A stretch of DNA of 64,000 nt. Origin: Mycobacterium kiyosense. Lineage in GTDB: Bacteria; Actinomycetota; Actinomycetes; Mycobacteriales; Mycobacteriaceae. The number at the start of each line of letters is the position of its first letter. The first letter of the stretch is position 1. Both the position numbers and the translations under genes were made by a program. This document shows, one piece after another, positions 1 to 8,021 of this stretch. The stretch spans positions 186,001-250,000 of the forward strand of contig AP025179.1 of assembly GCA_021654635.1 (NCBI GenBank), read 5' to 3'. The notes under the pieces are model-generated. The model saw nothing but the letters and a program-made list of their open reading frames with translations, had not been told where the DNA came from and made no database searches.

Positions 1-654
1 TTCGAACTGCGCCGCGGTCTCCGAGCGGCGAGGGTCGACCACGATCACCCGACCACCGCGCTTGACGATGTCGTGCAAGCGGTCATTGATGCGCGGCGCG
101 GTCAGGAAACTACCATGCGACACAATGGGATTCGCGCCCATCAGGACCAGCAGATCGGTGCGCGTCAAGTCGGGGATCGGCACCGACATCGGCGATCCGT
201 AGAGCAACTGGCTGGCGATGAGCCGGCTGCTGGTGTCCTGCGACGACGAGGTGAAGAAGTGGCTGTGCCGGCCGATGCCCTTGATGAACGACATCGCCCC
301 GAACAGATGCGAGTAGCTGAACGCGGCCGGATTGCCCAGGTACCACCCGAACGCCCCGGAACCATGCCGGCGGTGGATCGCTGCCACCCGGGCGGCGATG
401 TCGTCCAGCGCGGTCTCCCATGTCACCGGCTCGAAGCCGGAAGCGGTGCGGCGTAACGGGGTCTGCACGCGGTCGGGGTCGTTGACGACTTCGGTAAAGG
501 CGATGCCCTTCTGGCAGGCGAAGCCGGCGGACAACGGATGCTGTTTGTCGGGTCGCAGCGACACCAGCTTGCCGTCCTCGACCGTGGCCACCATGCCGCA
601 CAAGGGTTCGCAGATGCGGCAGAACGTGGGTTTGTGGACGCCCTGGCCAGCCAT
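1..654 (-). CDS. Molybdopterin-dependent oxidoreductase, N-terminal part (cut by window edge)
   Basis: The reading frame starts at the ATG at 654 and runs leftward without a stop to base 1, giving the first 218 residues. The start of the protein has CRICEPLCG, a Cys-x2-Cys-x3-Cys set typical of the N-terminal 4Fe-4S site of DMSO-reductase-family enzymes, followed by FACQKG, which supplies the fourth cysteine. Further on comes VVVDPRRSETA, the usual cofactor-domain segment. No signal peptide is seen, so a cytoplasmic enzyme is likely. The substrate cannot be told from this part. The flavodoxin/FAD/NADPH reductase at 1701-3323 on the same strand is a plausible electron donor, by analogy with actinobacterial fusions of such reductases to Mo enzymes (inference). 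Confidence 0.9.
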   Translation of the reverse strand, partial: MAGQGVHKPTFCRICEPLCGMVATVEDGKLVSLRPDKQHPLSAGFACQKGIAFTEVVNDPDRVQTPLRRTASGFEPVTWETALDDIAARVAAIHRRHGSGAFGWYLGNPAAFSYSHLFGAMSFIKGIGRHSHFFTSSSQDTSSRLIASQLLYGSPMSVPIPDLTRTDLLVLMGANPIVSHGSFLTAPRINDRLHDIVKRGGRVIVVDPRRSETAAQFE

Positions 655-665
655 CCTCGGAATCG

Positions 666-684
666 TACTGTATGTATTACAGTA
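666..684. promoter_or_regulatory. Perfect inverted repeat upstream of the molybdo-oxidoreductase
   Basis: TACTGTA-TGTAT-TACAGTA, a 7-5-7 perfect inverted repeat, ends 12 bases before the start codon of the molybdo-oxidoreductase and covers the stop codon of the upstream MarR gene. The position suits an operator. It looks like an E. coli LexA box, but mycobacterial LexA uses a different sequence, so a TetR or MarR protein is the more likely ligand. Confidence 0.5.
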
Positions 685-1177
685 TTTCCGCTGGTCCCGC
701 CGGGTCCAGCGCCCCGGCGGCCAGCGCGGCCGCGTTGATCTCGACGAGAACCTCACGCAGGTGGTCGAGTTCGGTGAGTTCGACGCCGAGGCGTTCGACG
801 ACGGCCGCCGGAACGTGCAGCGCCTGCCGGCGCAGCTCGCGGCCCTGACGGGTCAGCTCCACCTGGGTGGCCCGTTCGTCGGTAGCGCTGCGGGTGCGAG
901 TGATCAGGCCTTGGGCCTGCAGTCGTTTGAGCATCGGCGACAAGGTGGCCGAGTCCATCTGCAGCAGCGCCGCGATGTCTTTGACGGACAGCGGGTTTCC
1001 GTCGGACTTGGCGTTGTCCCACAGCGTGAGCATCACCAGGTACTGCGGATGCGTCAGGCCGAGCGGCTCGAGCAGCGGTCGGTACACCGCCAGGACGGCG
1101 CGGTTGGTGACCGCCAGCGCAAAGCAGACCTGACGTTCCAGCGACAGCGGGTCGATGTCGGCGACTTTCGCAGCCAT
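677..1177 (-). CDS. MarR family transcriptional regulator
   Basis: A 166-residue winged-helix protein. The core shows the MarR order: helix region LTHPQYLVMLTLWD, then VKDIAALLQMDSATLSPMLK (recognition helix), then the wing with LITRTRSATDERATQVELT, where the D-R pair of the wing is conserved. I chose the ATG at 1177 because the frame upstream overlaps the DUF5313 gene and has no MarR homology. It lies 20 bases after DUF5313 and 22 before the molybdo-oxidoreductase, so these three genes are probably co-transcribed. The likely target is the inverted repeat at 1664-1681 (autoregulation, inferred). Confidence 0.88.
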   Translation of the reverse strand: MAAKVADIDPLSLERQVCFALAVTNRAVLAVYRPLLEPLGLTHPQYLVMLTLWDNAKSDGNPLSVKDIAALLQMDSATLSPMLKRLQAQGLITRTRSATDERATQVELTRQGRELRRQALHVPAAVVERLGVELTELDHLREVLVEINAAALAAGALDPAGPAEIL

Positions 1178-1197
1178 GTGGGTGGCCCTTCTCACTG

Positions 1198-1614
1198 TCA
1201 GAACGGGCTGCTGTTCGCCTGCCACTCGGCCGACTCCGGTCGGGGTCCGTAGCGTCGCACGTAGTCCTCGTGAATACGAGCGTCCTTCTCGCGCTTGAGC
1301 ACATCGACCAGGTTGGGGTCGAGTCCGTGCTGGAGCAACCGGTGCCGCCGCCACACCTTGTTCAACGCGAATGCGATCAGCAGGGCCCAGATGTAGATCG
1401 GGACCGTCATCTCCGTGTGTACGTACAGCGACGCCGGCAGGAGCCAGAACGGGGCGAGCACGAAGAGCGGCGGAATCGCCATCCGGATCATGTGACGGCG
1501 AACGGCACCCTTGCCGGACAGGTCATTTGCCACCCAATCCCCCATGGAGTCGGGCAGCACCCGCCCGTATGAATACCCGAGGTATTGCCAGAAATTGGGG
1601 CGGGCGGAGGCCAT
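1198..1614 (-). CDS. DUF5313 family membrane protein
   Basis: About 138 residues starting MASARPNFWQYLGYSYG. The N-terminal R-P-N-x-W-Q-Y and G-R-V-L-P-D-S-M pattern, the central hydrophobic hairpin (roughly residues 42-85, two membrane segments) and the tail DPNLVDVLKREKDARIHEDYV match the mycobacterial DUF5313 family as I know it. The function of the family is unknown. I prefer the ATG at 1614 over one at 1653, because family members begin with this motif and the upstream one lies in the promoter region. It is probably the first gene of a transcript with MarR and the molybdo-oxidoreductase. Confidence 0.85.
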   Translation of the reverse strand: MASARPNFWQYLGYSYGRVLPDSMGDWVANDLSGKGAVRRHMIRMAIPPLFVLAPFWLLPASLYVHTEMTVPIYIWALLIAFALNKVWRRHRLLQHGLDPNLVDVLKREKDARIHEDYVRRYGPRPESAEWQANSSPF

Positions 1615-1663
1615 GATCGCTCCTGCGGCTCGGTGACGGTGGATACCACTCATTGTATGCCAT

Positions 1664-1681
1664 TAGTTAGGGCACTAACTA
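1664..1681 (-). promoter_or_regulatory. MarR-type operator over the DUF5313-MarR promoter
   Basis: TAGTTAG-GGCA-CTAACTA is a perfect 7-4-7 inverted repeat 50 bases upstream of the DUF5313 start. On the minus strand it is followed by a good -10 hexamer, TACAAT (within 1653-1660), so a bound repressor would sit at the -35 region. The adjacent MarR gene is the obvious candidate ligand (inference). Confidence 0.6.
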
Positions 1682-1700
1682 TATTGCTCGCGTCACATGC

Positions 1701-3323
1701 CTAGTAGACGTCGCGCAGGTAGCGGTGATCCTTGATCAATTGGTTGACATACGCATGGGCCGCGTCGGTGTCGAGATTGCCGCACCGAGCCACGATGCCG
1801 TGCAGCGCCGCGTCGACGTCCTTGGCCATCCGCTCGGCATCGCCGCACACGTAAACATGTGCGCCGTCTTGCAACCAATCGAAGAGTTCAATGGCGTTCT
1901 CCCACATACGTTGCTGCACATACATTTTCGGGCAGCCGGCACGGCCCTCGCGGGAGAACGCCAGGTCCAGGCGGGTCAGCGTGCCCGAGTCGCGGAACCC
2001 CTCCAGTTCCTCGCCGTAGAGAAAGCTGGTGGCGCGTCGACGATCCCCGAAGAACAGCCACGACCGTCCCGTCGCGCCTGCTGCTTGGCGCTCTTGCAGA
2101 AACGCGCGGAATGGGGCGACGCCCGTGCCGGGACCGATCATGATGATCGGCACGTCGCCGGCGGGCAGTCGGAATGTGTGGTTGGGGCGTAGGTGGACTT
2201 GCACCTCGCCGCCGCGGTCCGATAGAAACGTCGACGCCACCCCGCCGTACTCGCGATCGGCTAGGTGATAGCGCACGGTGGCCACCGTCAGGTGGATGTG
2301 GTCGGGGTGGACCAGTGGGCTGGAAGCGATGGAGTAGTCGCGGAATTGCAGCGGACGCAGGGTGTCGAGGACGTCGTCCACCGACAGCCCGCCGAGCCGG
2401 ATCAAGTCGAGCACATCCTTGCCGTACCACCACGAACCGGGGATGGGGACGGCATCAGCGCTGAGCGCGACCGCCGCGTCGAGGTCCGGTATGCGCGCGG
2501 CCGCCAGCGTGCGCAGCGCCCGCGACGGTGTCCGGATTTCCAGCGCCCCGCCGAGCAGCGCACCGAGCGGTTGGTCGCCGTCGAGAACCGGGTAATCGGC
2601 ACCGACCCCGAGTTCGGCGAGAATCGCTTTGACCAGGCTGGGATCGTTGGTGGCGTGCACGGCCAGCGAATCGCCTGCGGTGTAAGCGATCTCAGATCCG
2701 GTCAGGTCCAGCTCATAGTGGCGGACTTCCTTGTCCGAACCCGGCGCGGTGAGTACCCGGTTGACAACCAGGCGCGCGCTGACGGGTGCATGGCTGCGGT
2801 CGCGTCGGCTCGTCTCGACGGCTTCCGAGACTGGCGGCTCGGGTCCGGACACCACCGTGCCGGCGTCCTCGGAGGCCAGCAATTTGACCAGGTCGGCGGT
2901 CCACGCGGCGGCGGGTTGCTCGTAGGGACCGTCGATGTCGACGCGTTCGGCCAGTCGGCTTCCGCCCAGGGTCGCGAGGCGCTCGTCGAGCAATCGGCCG
3001 GCGTTGCAGAACAATTCGTAGCCGCTGTCGCCCAACGCCAGCACCGCGAACTTCAGATGCTCGAGCCGGTCGGCGTCATCGGCGCTGATGGCCTCCCAGA
3101 ATAGTGTTGCGTTGTCCGGGAATTCGCCTTCCCCGAAGGTCGAGGTGACCACCACGAAATGGGTGGCGGACTGCAGGTCGCCCACCTCGATCTGGTTGAG
3201 TTCGATCGCGGTGACGCCGGTGCCGACTGCGTCCTCGAGCGCCTCGGCGAACGACAGGGCGGCGTCCTCGGCGTTGCCCATGTCGCTGCCGTACCCGATG
3301 ACGATCGTGAAGTCTGCGGCCAT
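1701..3323 (-). CDS. Flavodoxin/FAD/NADPH diflavin reductase (sulfite reductase flavoprotein type)
   Basis: A 540-residue CysJ/diflavin-type reductase. An N-terminal flavodoxin domain (about 1-150) has the FMN loops GYGSDMGNAE, TSTFGEGEFPDN and ALGDSGYELFCNAG. After a linker comes the FAD-binding barrel with RDYSIASSP (FAD contact R-x-Y-S) and YGGVASTFL, and the NADPH domain with IGPGTGVAPFRAFLQER and a C-terminal aromatic (Tyr540) of the kind that stacks on FAD. It passes electrons from NADPH to a metalloenzyme partner. No sulfite reductase hemoprotein is in view; the same-strand molybdo-oxidoreductase is a candidate partner. An IdeR-like site overlies its promoter, so expression may rise in low iron. 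Confidence 0.9.
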   Translation of the reverse strand: MAADFTIVIGYGSDMGNAEDAALSFAEALEDAVGTGVTAIELNQIEVGDLQSATHFVVVTSTFGEGEFPDNATLFWEAISADDADRLEHLKFAVLALGDSGYELFCNAGRLLDERLATLGGSRLAERVDIDGPYEQPAAAWTADLVKLLASEDAGTVVSGPEPPVSEAVETSRRDRSHAPVSARLVVNRVLTAPGSDKEVRHYELDLTGSEIAYTAGDSLAVHATNDPSLVKAILAELGVGADYPVLDGDQPLGALLGGALEIRTPSRALRTLAAARIPDLDAAVALSADAVPIPGSWWYGKDVLDLIRLGGLSVDDVLDTLRPLQFRDYSIASSPLVHPDHIHLTVATVRYHLADREYGGVASTFLSDRGGEVQVHLRPNHTFRLPAGDVPIIMIGPGTGVAPFRAFLQERQAAGATGRSWLFFGDRRRATSFLYGEELEGFRDSGTLTRLDLAFSREGRAGCPKMYVQQRMWENAIELFDWLQDGAHVYVCGDAERMAKDVDAALHGIVARCGNLDTDAAHAYVNQLIKDHRYLRDVY

Positions 3324-3338
3324 GCCCGGTAGCCTATA

Positions 3339-3357
3339 TTAGGTAAGGCTAACCACA
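3339..3357 (-). promoter_or_regulatory. IdeR-like iron box before the diflavin reductase
   Basis: TTAGGTAAGGCTAACCACA matches 16 of 19 positions of the mycobacterial iron box consensus TTAGGTTAGGCTAACCTAA. It begins 16 bases upstream of the ATG at 3323, where it would cover the promoter or transcription start of the reductase. IdeR-Fe2+ binding would repress the gene in iron-rich cells (known role of IdeR; application here inferred). Confidence 0.6.
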
Positions 3358-3367
3358 CTAGGCCGGG

Positions 3368-4225
3368 TTACGCCAGGTCGGCGGCTACCTGCTCCAGGGC
3401 CTTCAGATGGGCGTCGACGCCGACCAAGCCGGCGCGCATGGTGTTCACCGAGACGTGCGTGGCACCCGCGGCCTGCCACGCGGCGAGGTCGGTGGCCGCC
3501 TTATCGCGGTCGCCGGACCAGCTGACCCGGCCCTCCATCCCCAGGTCCGCGGCGGTCCGGCCGGCCGCCGCTGCGGCACGCTCCACCCGTTCCCGCGCCT
3601 GGTCGAGCGATGGCCCGGGCTCCAGCATCGGGAACCAGCCGTCCGCGAGCCGCCCGGCGCGCTCGTAGGCGCGATCGCTGGCCGCACCGAACCACACCGG
3701 GATGGGTTGCTGGGTGGGCAGCGGCGCCAAGCCGGCGCCGGTGACCGTGTGATACTGACCTTCGAATGTGACCGTTCGTTGCGTCCAGAGCTGTCGCATC
3801 AATTCGACCTGCTCCTCCGAGCGCCTGCCGCGGTTGGTGAAACGCTCGCCGAGGGCCTCGTATTCTACTGTATTCCAACCTAATCCGACGCCCAGCCGAA
3901 ACCTGCCGCCGGTCAGCAAGTCAACCTCGGCCGCCTGCTTGGCCACCAGCGCCGTCTGCCGCTGCGGCAGGATTATGACGCCGGTGACGAGCTCCAGCGA
4001 AGTGATCGCGGCCAGATAACCGAAGACGACGAACGGCTCGTGAAATGTCGAGTCGATGTCGTACGGGCCCTGCCAGCCCTGGTGCACCGTTGGGTCGGCG
4101 CCCAGCACATGGTCGTAGGCGAGGATGTGGGTGAACCCCAGTTCCTCGACGCGTTGACCATAGGCACGGATAGCGGCCGGATCTCCGCCGAGTTCGGTTT
4201 GCGGTAAGACGACTCCAATACGCAT
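3368..4225 (-). CDS. LLM class F420-dependent oxidoreductase
   Basis: A 285-residue luciferase-like monooxygenase fold protein starting MRIGVVLPQTELGGDP. The segment ELVTGVIILPQRQTALVAKQAAEVDLLTGGRFRLGVGLGWN is the usual central block of TIGR03619-type F420-dependent enzymes, and the tail has LMRQLWTQRTVTFEGQYHTV. The ATG at 4225 fits the family N-terminus; the longer open frame has no homology and overlaps the next gene. The cofactor is probably F420 rather than FMN, as for most mycobacterial members (known of the family). The substrate is unknown. Leftward, 64 bases after the monooxygenase gene, possibly on the same transcript. Confidence 0.88.
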   Translation of the reverse strand: MRIGVVLPQTELGGDPAAIRAYGQRVEELGFTHILAYDHVLGADPTVHQGWQGPYDIDSTFHEPFVVFGYLAAITSLELVTGVIILPQRQTALVAKQAAEVDLLTGGRFRLGVGLGWNTVEYEALGERFTNRGRRSEEQVELMRQLWTQRTVTFEGQYHTVTGAGLAPLPTQQPIPVWFGAASDRAYERAGRLADGWFPMLEPGPSLDQARERVERAAAAAGRTAADLGMEGRVSWSGDRDKAATDLAAWQAAGATHVSVNTMRAGLVGVDAHLKALEQVAADLA

Positions 4226-4289
4226 TCCGCGTGCAACCTCGTCGCACCGCATATCCTTCCCGCGCAACCCAAGTACCCCCCGCGCAACC

Positions 4290-5525
4290 TCACTGGGGCG
4301 GCCTGCGCGCGAATTGCGGCGCACGTTCGGACCGTAGACCAACCCCGACGGCGTAGGCGGGCACCGCCGACAGCGCCGGAAACCGGCCGAACACCGCGGC
4401 GACCGCACGCTGCGCCCGCGGAGATAACTCCGGCACCTCGCCCTTGAGCACGATATTGCTCAGCGCCCGGTGCGCCAGGAGCTGGATGGACTGGGTGACG
4501 ACCGCCGGCAGGTTGCGCCGGCGCTGCACGGCGGCCAAGTCGGATTCGCGTACCCGATGGGCGGCCAGCGGCGCGGCCAGAATGCCGGCGGCGGCCACCG
4601 CGTCGGCCACGGCGAGATTGATGCCGACCCCGCCGGCCGGCGACATGGCGTGGGCTGCGTCTCCGATGCACAGCAATCCGGGCCGGTGCCAACGACGCAG
4701 CCGGTTGACCCGGACGTCGAGGATCTTGACGTCGTCCCAGGACTTCAGGGAGTCCGCCGACGCTTCGGGCACGAGCTCGGCGACCTCGGAACGGAAGGTA
4801 TCCAGTCCGCGGGCGTGCAGCTGCTGCTCCCCGCCTTTAGGTAGGAAGCAGCCCGCCTGGAAGTATCCTTCGCGCGGGATGAGGATCAATGCCCGGCCCG
4901 GCGAAACACGCGGTGTCAGTTGGTAATTGATCTCGGCGACGGCGTCGAGCCGAAACCAGCCCACATCGAACGGTACGGCGAATTCCCGGGGAACCAGGCC
5001 GGCTTCGCGGCGCACGTCGGAGGTACGGCCATCGCACGCGACCGTCAGATCGGCCCGAAGTTCGCCGTCGCCGTCGGGACCCCGGTAGCGCACACCGGTG
5101 ACCGTGTTCCCGTCTTTGAGCAGTCCGGTCACCTCGGTGCTCATCCGCAGCGTGAACGACGGCTCGGCTCGACCTGCGTCGGCCAGCAAATTGAGCAGGT
5201 CCCACTGCGGAACCAGTGCGATGTATGGATGCGGTTGCCGCAGCCGGCGGAAGTCGACGACCGTGACGGTGCGGCCACCGAAGTCGAAGGCCGCCTTTTC
5301 CAGTTTGCTGTGGCGCAGTGCGTCGAATCGGGGAAACAAGCCGAGGTCGTCGAGCAGGCGCAGGGTGACCGGGTGGACGGTGTCGCCACGGAAGTCGCGC
5401 AGGAAGTCGGCGTGCTTCTCGAACACGGTGACCTCGATGCCGGCCCGGGCCAGCAGCAGTCCCAGCACCATGCCGGCTGGTCCGCCGCCGGCGATCGCGC
5501 AGGTCGTCGTTGCAGTTGGCGTCAT
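4290..5525 (-). CDS. FAD-dependent aromatic-type monooxygenase
   Basis: About 411 residues of the PHBH/UbiH-type flavin monooxygenase family. The N-terminal dinucleotide motif is CAIAGGGPAGMVLGLLLARAG with the acidic end VFEKH. The DG motif is VACDGRTSDVRREAG, and the second FAD motif is GLLCIGDAAHAMSPAGGVGIN. The start at 5525 overlaps the stop of the TetR gene in an ATGA arrangement, so the pair is one transcript and translation is probably coupled. The TetR gene is therefore its likely regulator. The substrate is not evident. Confidence 0.88.
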   Translation of the reverse strand: MTPTATTTCAIAGGGPAGMVLGLLLARAGIEVTVFEKHADFLRDFRGDTVHPVTLRLLDDLGLFPRFDALRHSKLEKAAFDFGGRTVTVVDFRRLRQPHPYIALVPQWDLLNLLADAGRAEPSFTLRMSTEVTGLLKDGNTVTGVRYRGPDGDGELRADLTVACDGRTSDVRREAGLVPREFAVPFDVGWFRLDAVAEINYQLTPRVSPGRALILIPREGYFQAGCFLPKGGEQQLHARGLDTFRSEVAELVPEASADSLKSWDDVKILDVRVNRLRRWHRPGLLCIGDAAHAMSPAGGVGINLAVADAVAAAGILAAPLAAHRVRESDLAAVQRRRNLPAVVTQSIQLLAHRALSNIVLKGEVPELSPRAQRAVAAVFGRFPALSAVPAYAVGVGLRSERAPQFARRPPQ

Positions 5526-6361
5526 GGCTCGTTCCATTTCTCTCGGGTTGCGGCGGCACGGACGAACGCGTCGGCGAATACCTCGCACACCACGTCCAGG
5601 TTGGGCAGGTCGATGAGGTCGGTGCGCTCGGCCAGTGGGCGCATGAACAGGTGAATCATCATCGGGGCCATGAGTTGCTGAATCAGCAGCGGCAGCGGCA
5701 GATCACGAAGGCGCCCCGCGGCGACTTCGGCGGACAGCCATCCGCCGAGTAGTCCCAGCATGCGCGGAAAGGCATGGCTGGTAAGGGCTTTGACGGCGGG
5801 GCTGGACGGGCGTGCGAAGACTTCGGCGAACATGGCGGGCACCACGCGCGGGCGCCGGGCCAGCGCACGGGCCAGCACGGTGTAGAGGCCCAGTACCCTA
5901 TCGCGCAGGCCGCCTTCGGCCGGCCGGGCGAAGAATTCCTCGAGGTCCGCGACGGGACTGTGCCGCTCGAAGACCGCACGCAGCAGGCCGTCGCGGGTGC
6001 CGAAGTTGGCGTAAAGGCTGGGCACTGAGCAATGTGCGCGCAGTGCGATAGCTTCCAAAGTGGCTGCCGCCAAGCCGTTTTCCTCGATGAGCGCCGCGGC
6101 TGCGTCCGTGGCGCGAATGCGGATCGGAACGCCGCCGGGGTCCACGCCGCGGCTACGGACGGCCTCGTCCAGTGTGGCGCGCGAACCACCCAACCGGCGC
6201 AGCAAGGTGCTGCGCGACATCCCGGCGTGCCGGGCGATTACCGCGACCGGAATGTCGGCGACGCCTTTGCCGAGCTCCTCGGATGCGCGCAGCGCGGCTT
6301 CGATCGCGGCCCTGGGAATCGGCGCGGTCGGTTCGGGTTCGCCGCGCATCGTTGCACCCAC
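5522..6361 (-). CDS. TetR family regulator with two N-terminal HTH-like segments
   Basis: A 279-residue regulator, longer than the usual 190-220. The canonical TetR DNA-binding domain is at about residues 83-130 (AAAALIEENGLAAATLEAIALRAHCSVPSLYANFGTRDGLLRAVFERH, cited by its positions). Before it, residues 17-60 look like a second, degenerate unit: AAIEAALRASEELGKG, then VAVIARHAGMSRSTLLRRLGG. The rest is the all-helical ligand and dimer domain. It overlaps the FAD monooxygenase start by four bases. An alternative start is the ATG at 6349. The repeat at 6376-6390 just upstream may be its own operator. Confidence 0.85.
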   Translation of the reverse strand: MGATMRGEPEPTAPIPRAAIEAALRASEELGKGVADIPVAVIARHAGMSRSTLLRRLGGSRATLDEAVRSRGVDPGGVPIRIRATDAAAALIEENGLAAATLEAIALRAHCSVPSLYANFGTRDGLLRAVFERHSPVADLEEFFARPAEGGLRDRVLGLYTVLARALARRPRVVPAMFAEVFARPSSPAVKALTSHAFPRMLGLLGGWLSAEVAAGRLRDLPLPLLIQQLMAPMMIHLFMRPLAERTDLIDLPNLDVVCEVFADAFVRAAATREKWNEP

Positions 6362-6375
6362 TCCATCGAATGAAA

Positions 6376-6390
6376 CACAAATATATTGTG
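6376..6390. promoter_or_regulatory. Short AT-rich inverted repeat between TetR and NUDIX genes
   Basis: CACAA-ATATA-TTGTG, 5-5-5, sits 15 bases upstream of the TetR start in an unusually AT-rich divergent intergenic region. It is a candidate operator for the TetR gene. The arms are short, so support is modest. Confidence 0.4.
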
Positions 6391-6453
6391 CTCTTATTAG
6401 AGTATCAGACTTATCTGGTCGGAGGCGCGGGCGTCCGTCGGGCCTATGGTCGG

Positions 6454-7173
6454 ATGGTGACGATCAGCTACGACGATGCGCTGCGCGTGCAGATCCGAGC
6501 GCGGTTGGCTCAGCACGACCGGCGCGTGGTGACCGATCCCACCAAGCGGCATGCGGCTGTGGCGGTGGTGCTCGTCGACTCCGAGTTGGGTGAGGACCGG
6601 GTGGATCCGGCGCCGGTGGATGATTGGATCGCCGATCGGCCGATGCCCGGCGGGCTGGACGGCCATATGGTCGACGTGGCAGGAGGCGCCTCTTTTCTGT
6701 TGTGCCGCCGAACATCTCGGCTGTCGTCGCACGCGGCGCAGTGGGCTCTACCGGGCGGCCGGCTCGATCCCGGTGAGACCGCGATCGATGCGGCGTTGCG
6801 CGAATTGGACGAGGAGCTTGGAGTCAGGCTTTCCGAATCGTCGGTATTGGGCCTGCTCGACGACTACCCGACGCGGTCAGGTTACGTGATCACCCCGGTG
6901 GTGCTGTGGGGTGGCGGCCGGGTCGAACTGCATCCCGCTCCCGACGAGGTGGTGGCGGTCTACCGGGTGGGTTTGCACCAGTTGCTGCGTGAGGATTCCC
7001 CGCGTTTCATCACGATCCCGGAGAGCCCGCGGCCTGTCGTCCAAATCCCGCTCGGCAACGACTTGATCCACGCCCCCACGGGTGCGGTGCTGCTGCAGCT
7101 GCGGTGGTTGGGTCTGGAGGGTCGGCACGACCCGGTCGACGAGCTCGAGCAGCCGTTGTTCGCCTGGAAATAG
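6454..7173 (+). CDS. NUDIX hydrolase, CoA pyrophosphatase-like
   Basis: A 239-residue protein starting MVTISYDDALRVQI. The Nudix box is complete: GGRLDPGETAIDAALRELDEELGV matches G-x5-E-x7-R-E-U-x-E-E-x-G-U (described by pattern, residues about 107-130). The lead-in LLCRRTSRLSSHAAQWALPGG resembles the upstream motif of CoA diphosphatases (NudL/UPF0035), which cleave CoA and its derivatives at the diphosphate. A long insertion precedes the box. The ATG at 6454 is preferred because homology begins here; the frame remains open further upstream but overlaps the TetR gene. Confidence 0.85.
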   Translation: MVTISYDDALRVQIRARLAQHDRRVVTDPTKRHAAVAVVLVDSELGEDRVDPAPVDDWIADRPMPGGLDGHMVDVAGGASFLLCRRTSRLSSHAAQWALPGGRLDPGETAIDAALRELDEELGVRLSESSVLGLLDDYPTRSGYVITPVVLWGGGRVELHPAPDEVVAVYRVGLHQLLREDSPRFITIPESPRPVVQIPLGNDLIHAPTGAVLLQLRWLGLEGRHDPVDELEQPLFAWK

Positions 7174-7178
7174 GCGGC

Positions 7179-7547
7179 GACACCTAGTTTGTCGCTGGTG
7201 GTGGTTGGGGTTGGAAGGGTGGGTACCACCACCGGCTGGCGCGTTCGCCGGTGGTTCCGATGCAGGGTTTCACCACAGGTGGTGGAGTGGTGGGGGTCCG
7301 GGCCAGCGATCCTGCGGGCAGGGTCGGTGTGGGCGGGGCCGGTCAGGGTGATGACGCCGTGGTGGTGCAGCCGGTGGTGGTACGGGACAGACCACAGCTC
7401 CTCACGCTCGATCTCAGCCACGATCTGCACCACCCGCCCATCGATGGCATTGCGCTGCCCGGTCAGCTCCGCCAACTCCTCAAACAACCCCTCCAAACGC
7501 TGCGCAGGAGTGACCGCCACAGGCTCAACAAGGGTCGACGAAGACAT
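7179..7547 (-). pseudogene. REP13E12-family (DUF222/HNH) remnant with internal deletion
   Basis: From the ATG at 7547 the frame encodes the typical 13E12 N-terminus (QRLEGLFEELAELTGQRNAI, then a run of VAEIEREEL), and then jumps at about 7391 straight into the C-terminal HNH tail (PYHHRLHHHGVITLTGPA) and the proline/threonine-rich end. Some 300 residues of the usual protein, including most of the HNH core, are missing. Without the deletion such proteins are 400-500 residues. The frame then runs on uselessly into the antisense of the NUDIX gene. In M. tuberculosis 13E12 repeats are repeated elements and phage attachment targets (known); this copy is clearly inactive. Confidence 0.75.
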
Positions 7548-7856
7548 AACCCCATCAAAACAGGGGGCACCGACAACCAAGGCTGAGCTGCATCTGAGCC
7601 GCGCACCAGGTACGTGCCGTGGCCCTCGACGACCAGATCGCCGCTGAACCGCAGGACTTCGCTGACCAGACCGTCGTCCTGGTTCCGGTCTGGTGGCGCA
7701 ACCCGGTGAGCAATGTGTGCGGTGGGATCTTGACGAACGACCCGAGCTCCCGCGCGGTCCGCCCGGGACGCCTGACCGGGTTGCGGCGGCCCGCGGCAGC
7801 ACCGCCGACCGGGTGCTGTAGAAACACTTTGTGCAGGCCAACCCGCAGGACGGCGC
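7548..7856. other. Gene-less stretch between the 13E12 remnant and the thioesterase
   Basis: No convincing gene. Open frames exist on both strands but none shows a recognisable domain, and the thioesterase frame has a stop at 7773-7775. A minus-strand frame around 7590-7720 has ordinary-looking codon use and may be the tail of another deleted gene. It is best read as the debris of a rearrangement. Confidence 0.5.
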
Positions 7857-8021
7857 CTCGACGCGGCGTCGCCGTACTTCGTTCGCGACGAAAACAGTTA
7901 TGTACCAACGGCAATCGCACGAGGCGGCTGGGGTCCCTCGCTCAGTGGCCACGTCGTCGGTGGACTGCTCGGCTGGGCGGCCGAACGCGCCGTCGACGAT
8001 CCGCAGTTCCACCCCGCGCGC

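Noticed and set aside
666..684. SOS (LexA) box
   Set aside because: It resembles the enteric LexA site only. Mycobacterial LexA recognises a TCGAAC-N4-GTTCGA type site, and the adjacent gene has no DNA-repair role.
7555..7920. Small minus-strand gene between the 13E12 remnant and thioesterase
   Set aside because: No recognisable domain; it overlaps the conserved thioesterase frame and is probably debris.
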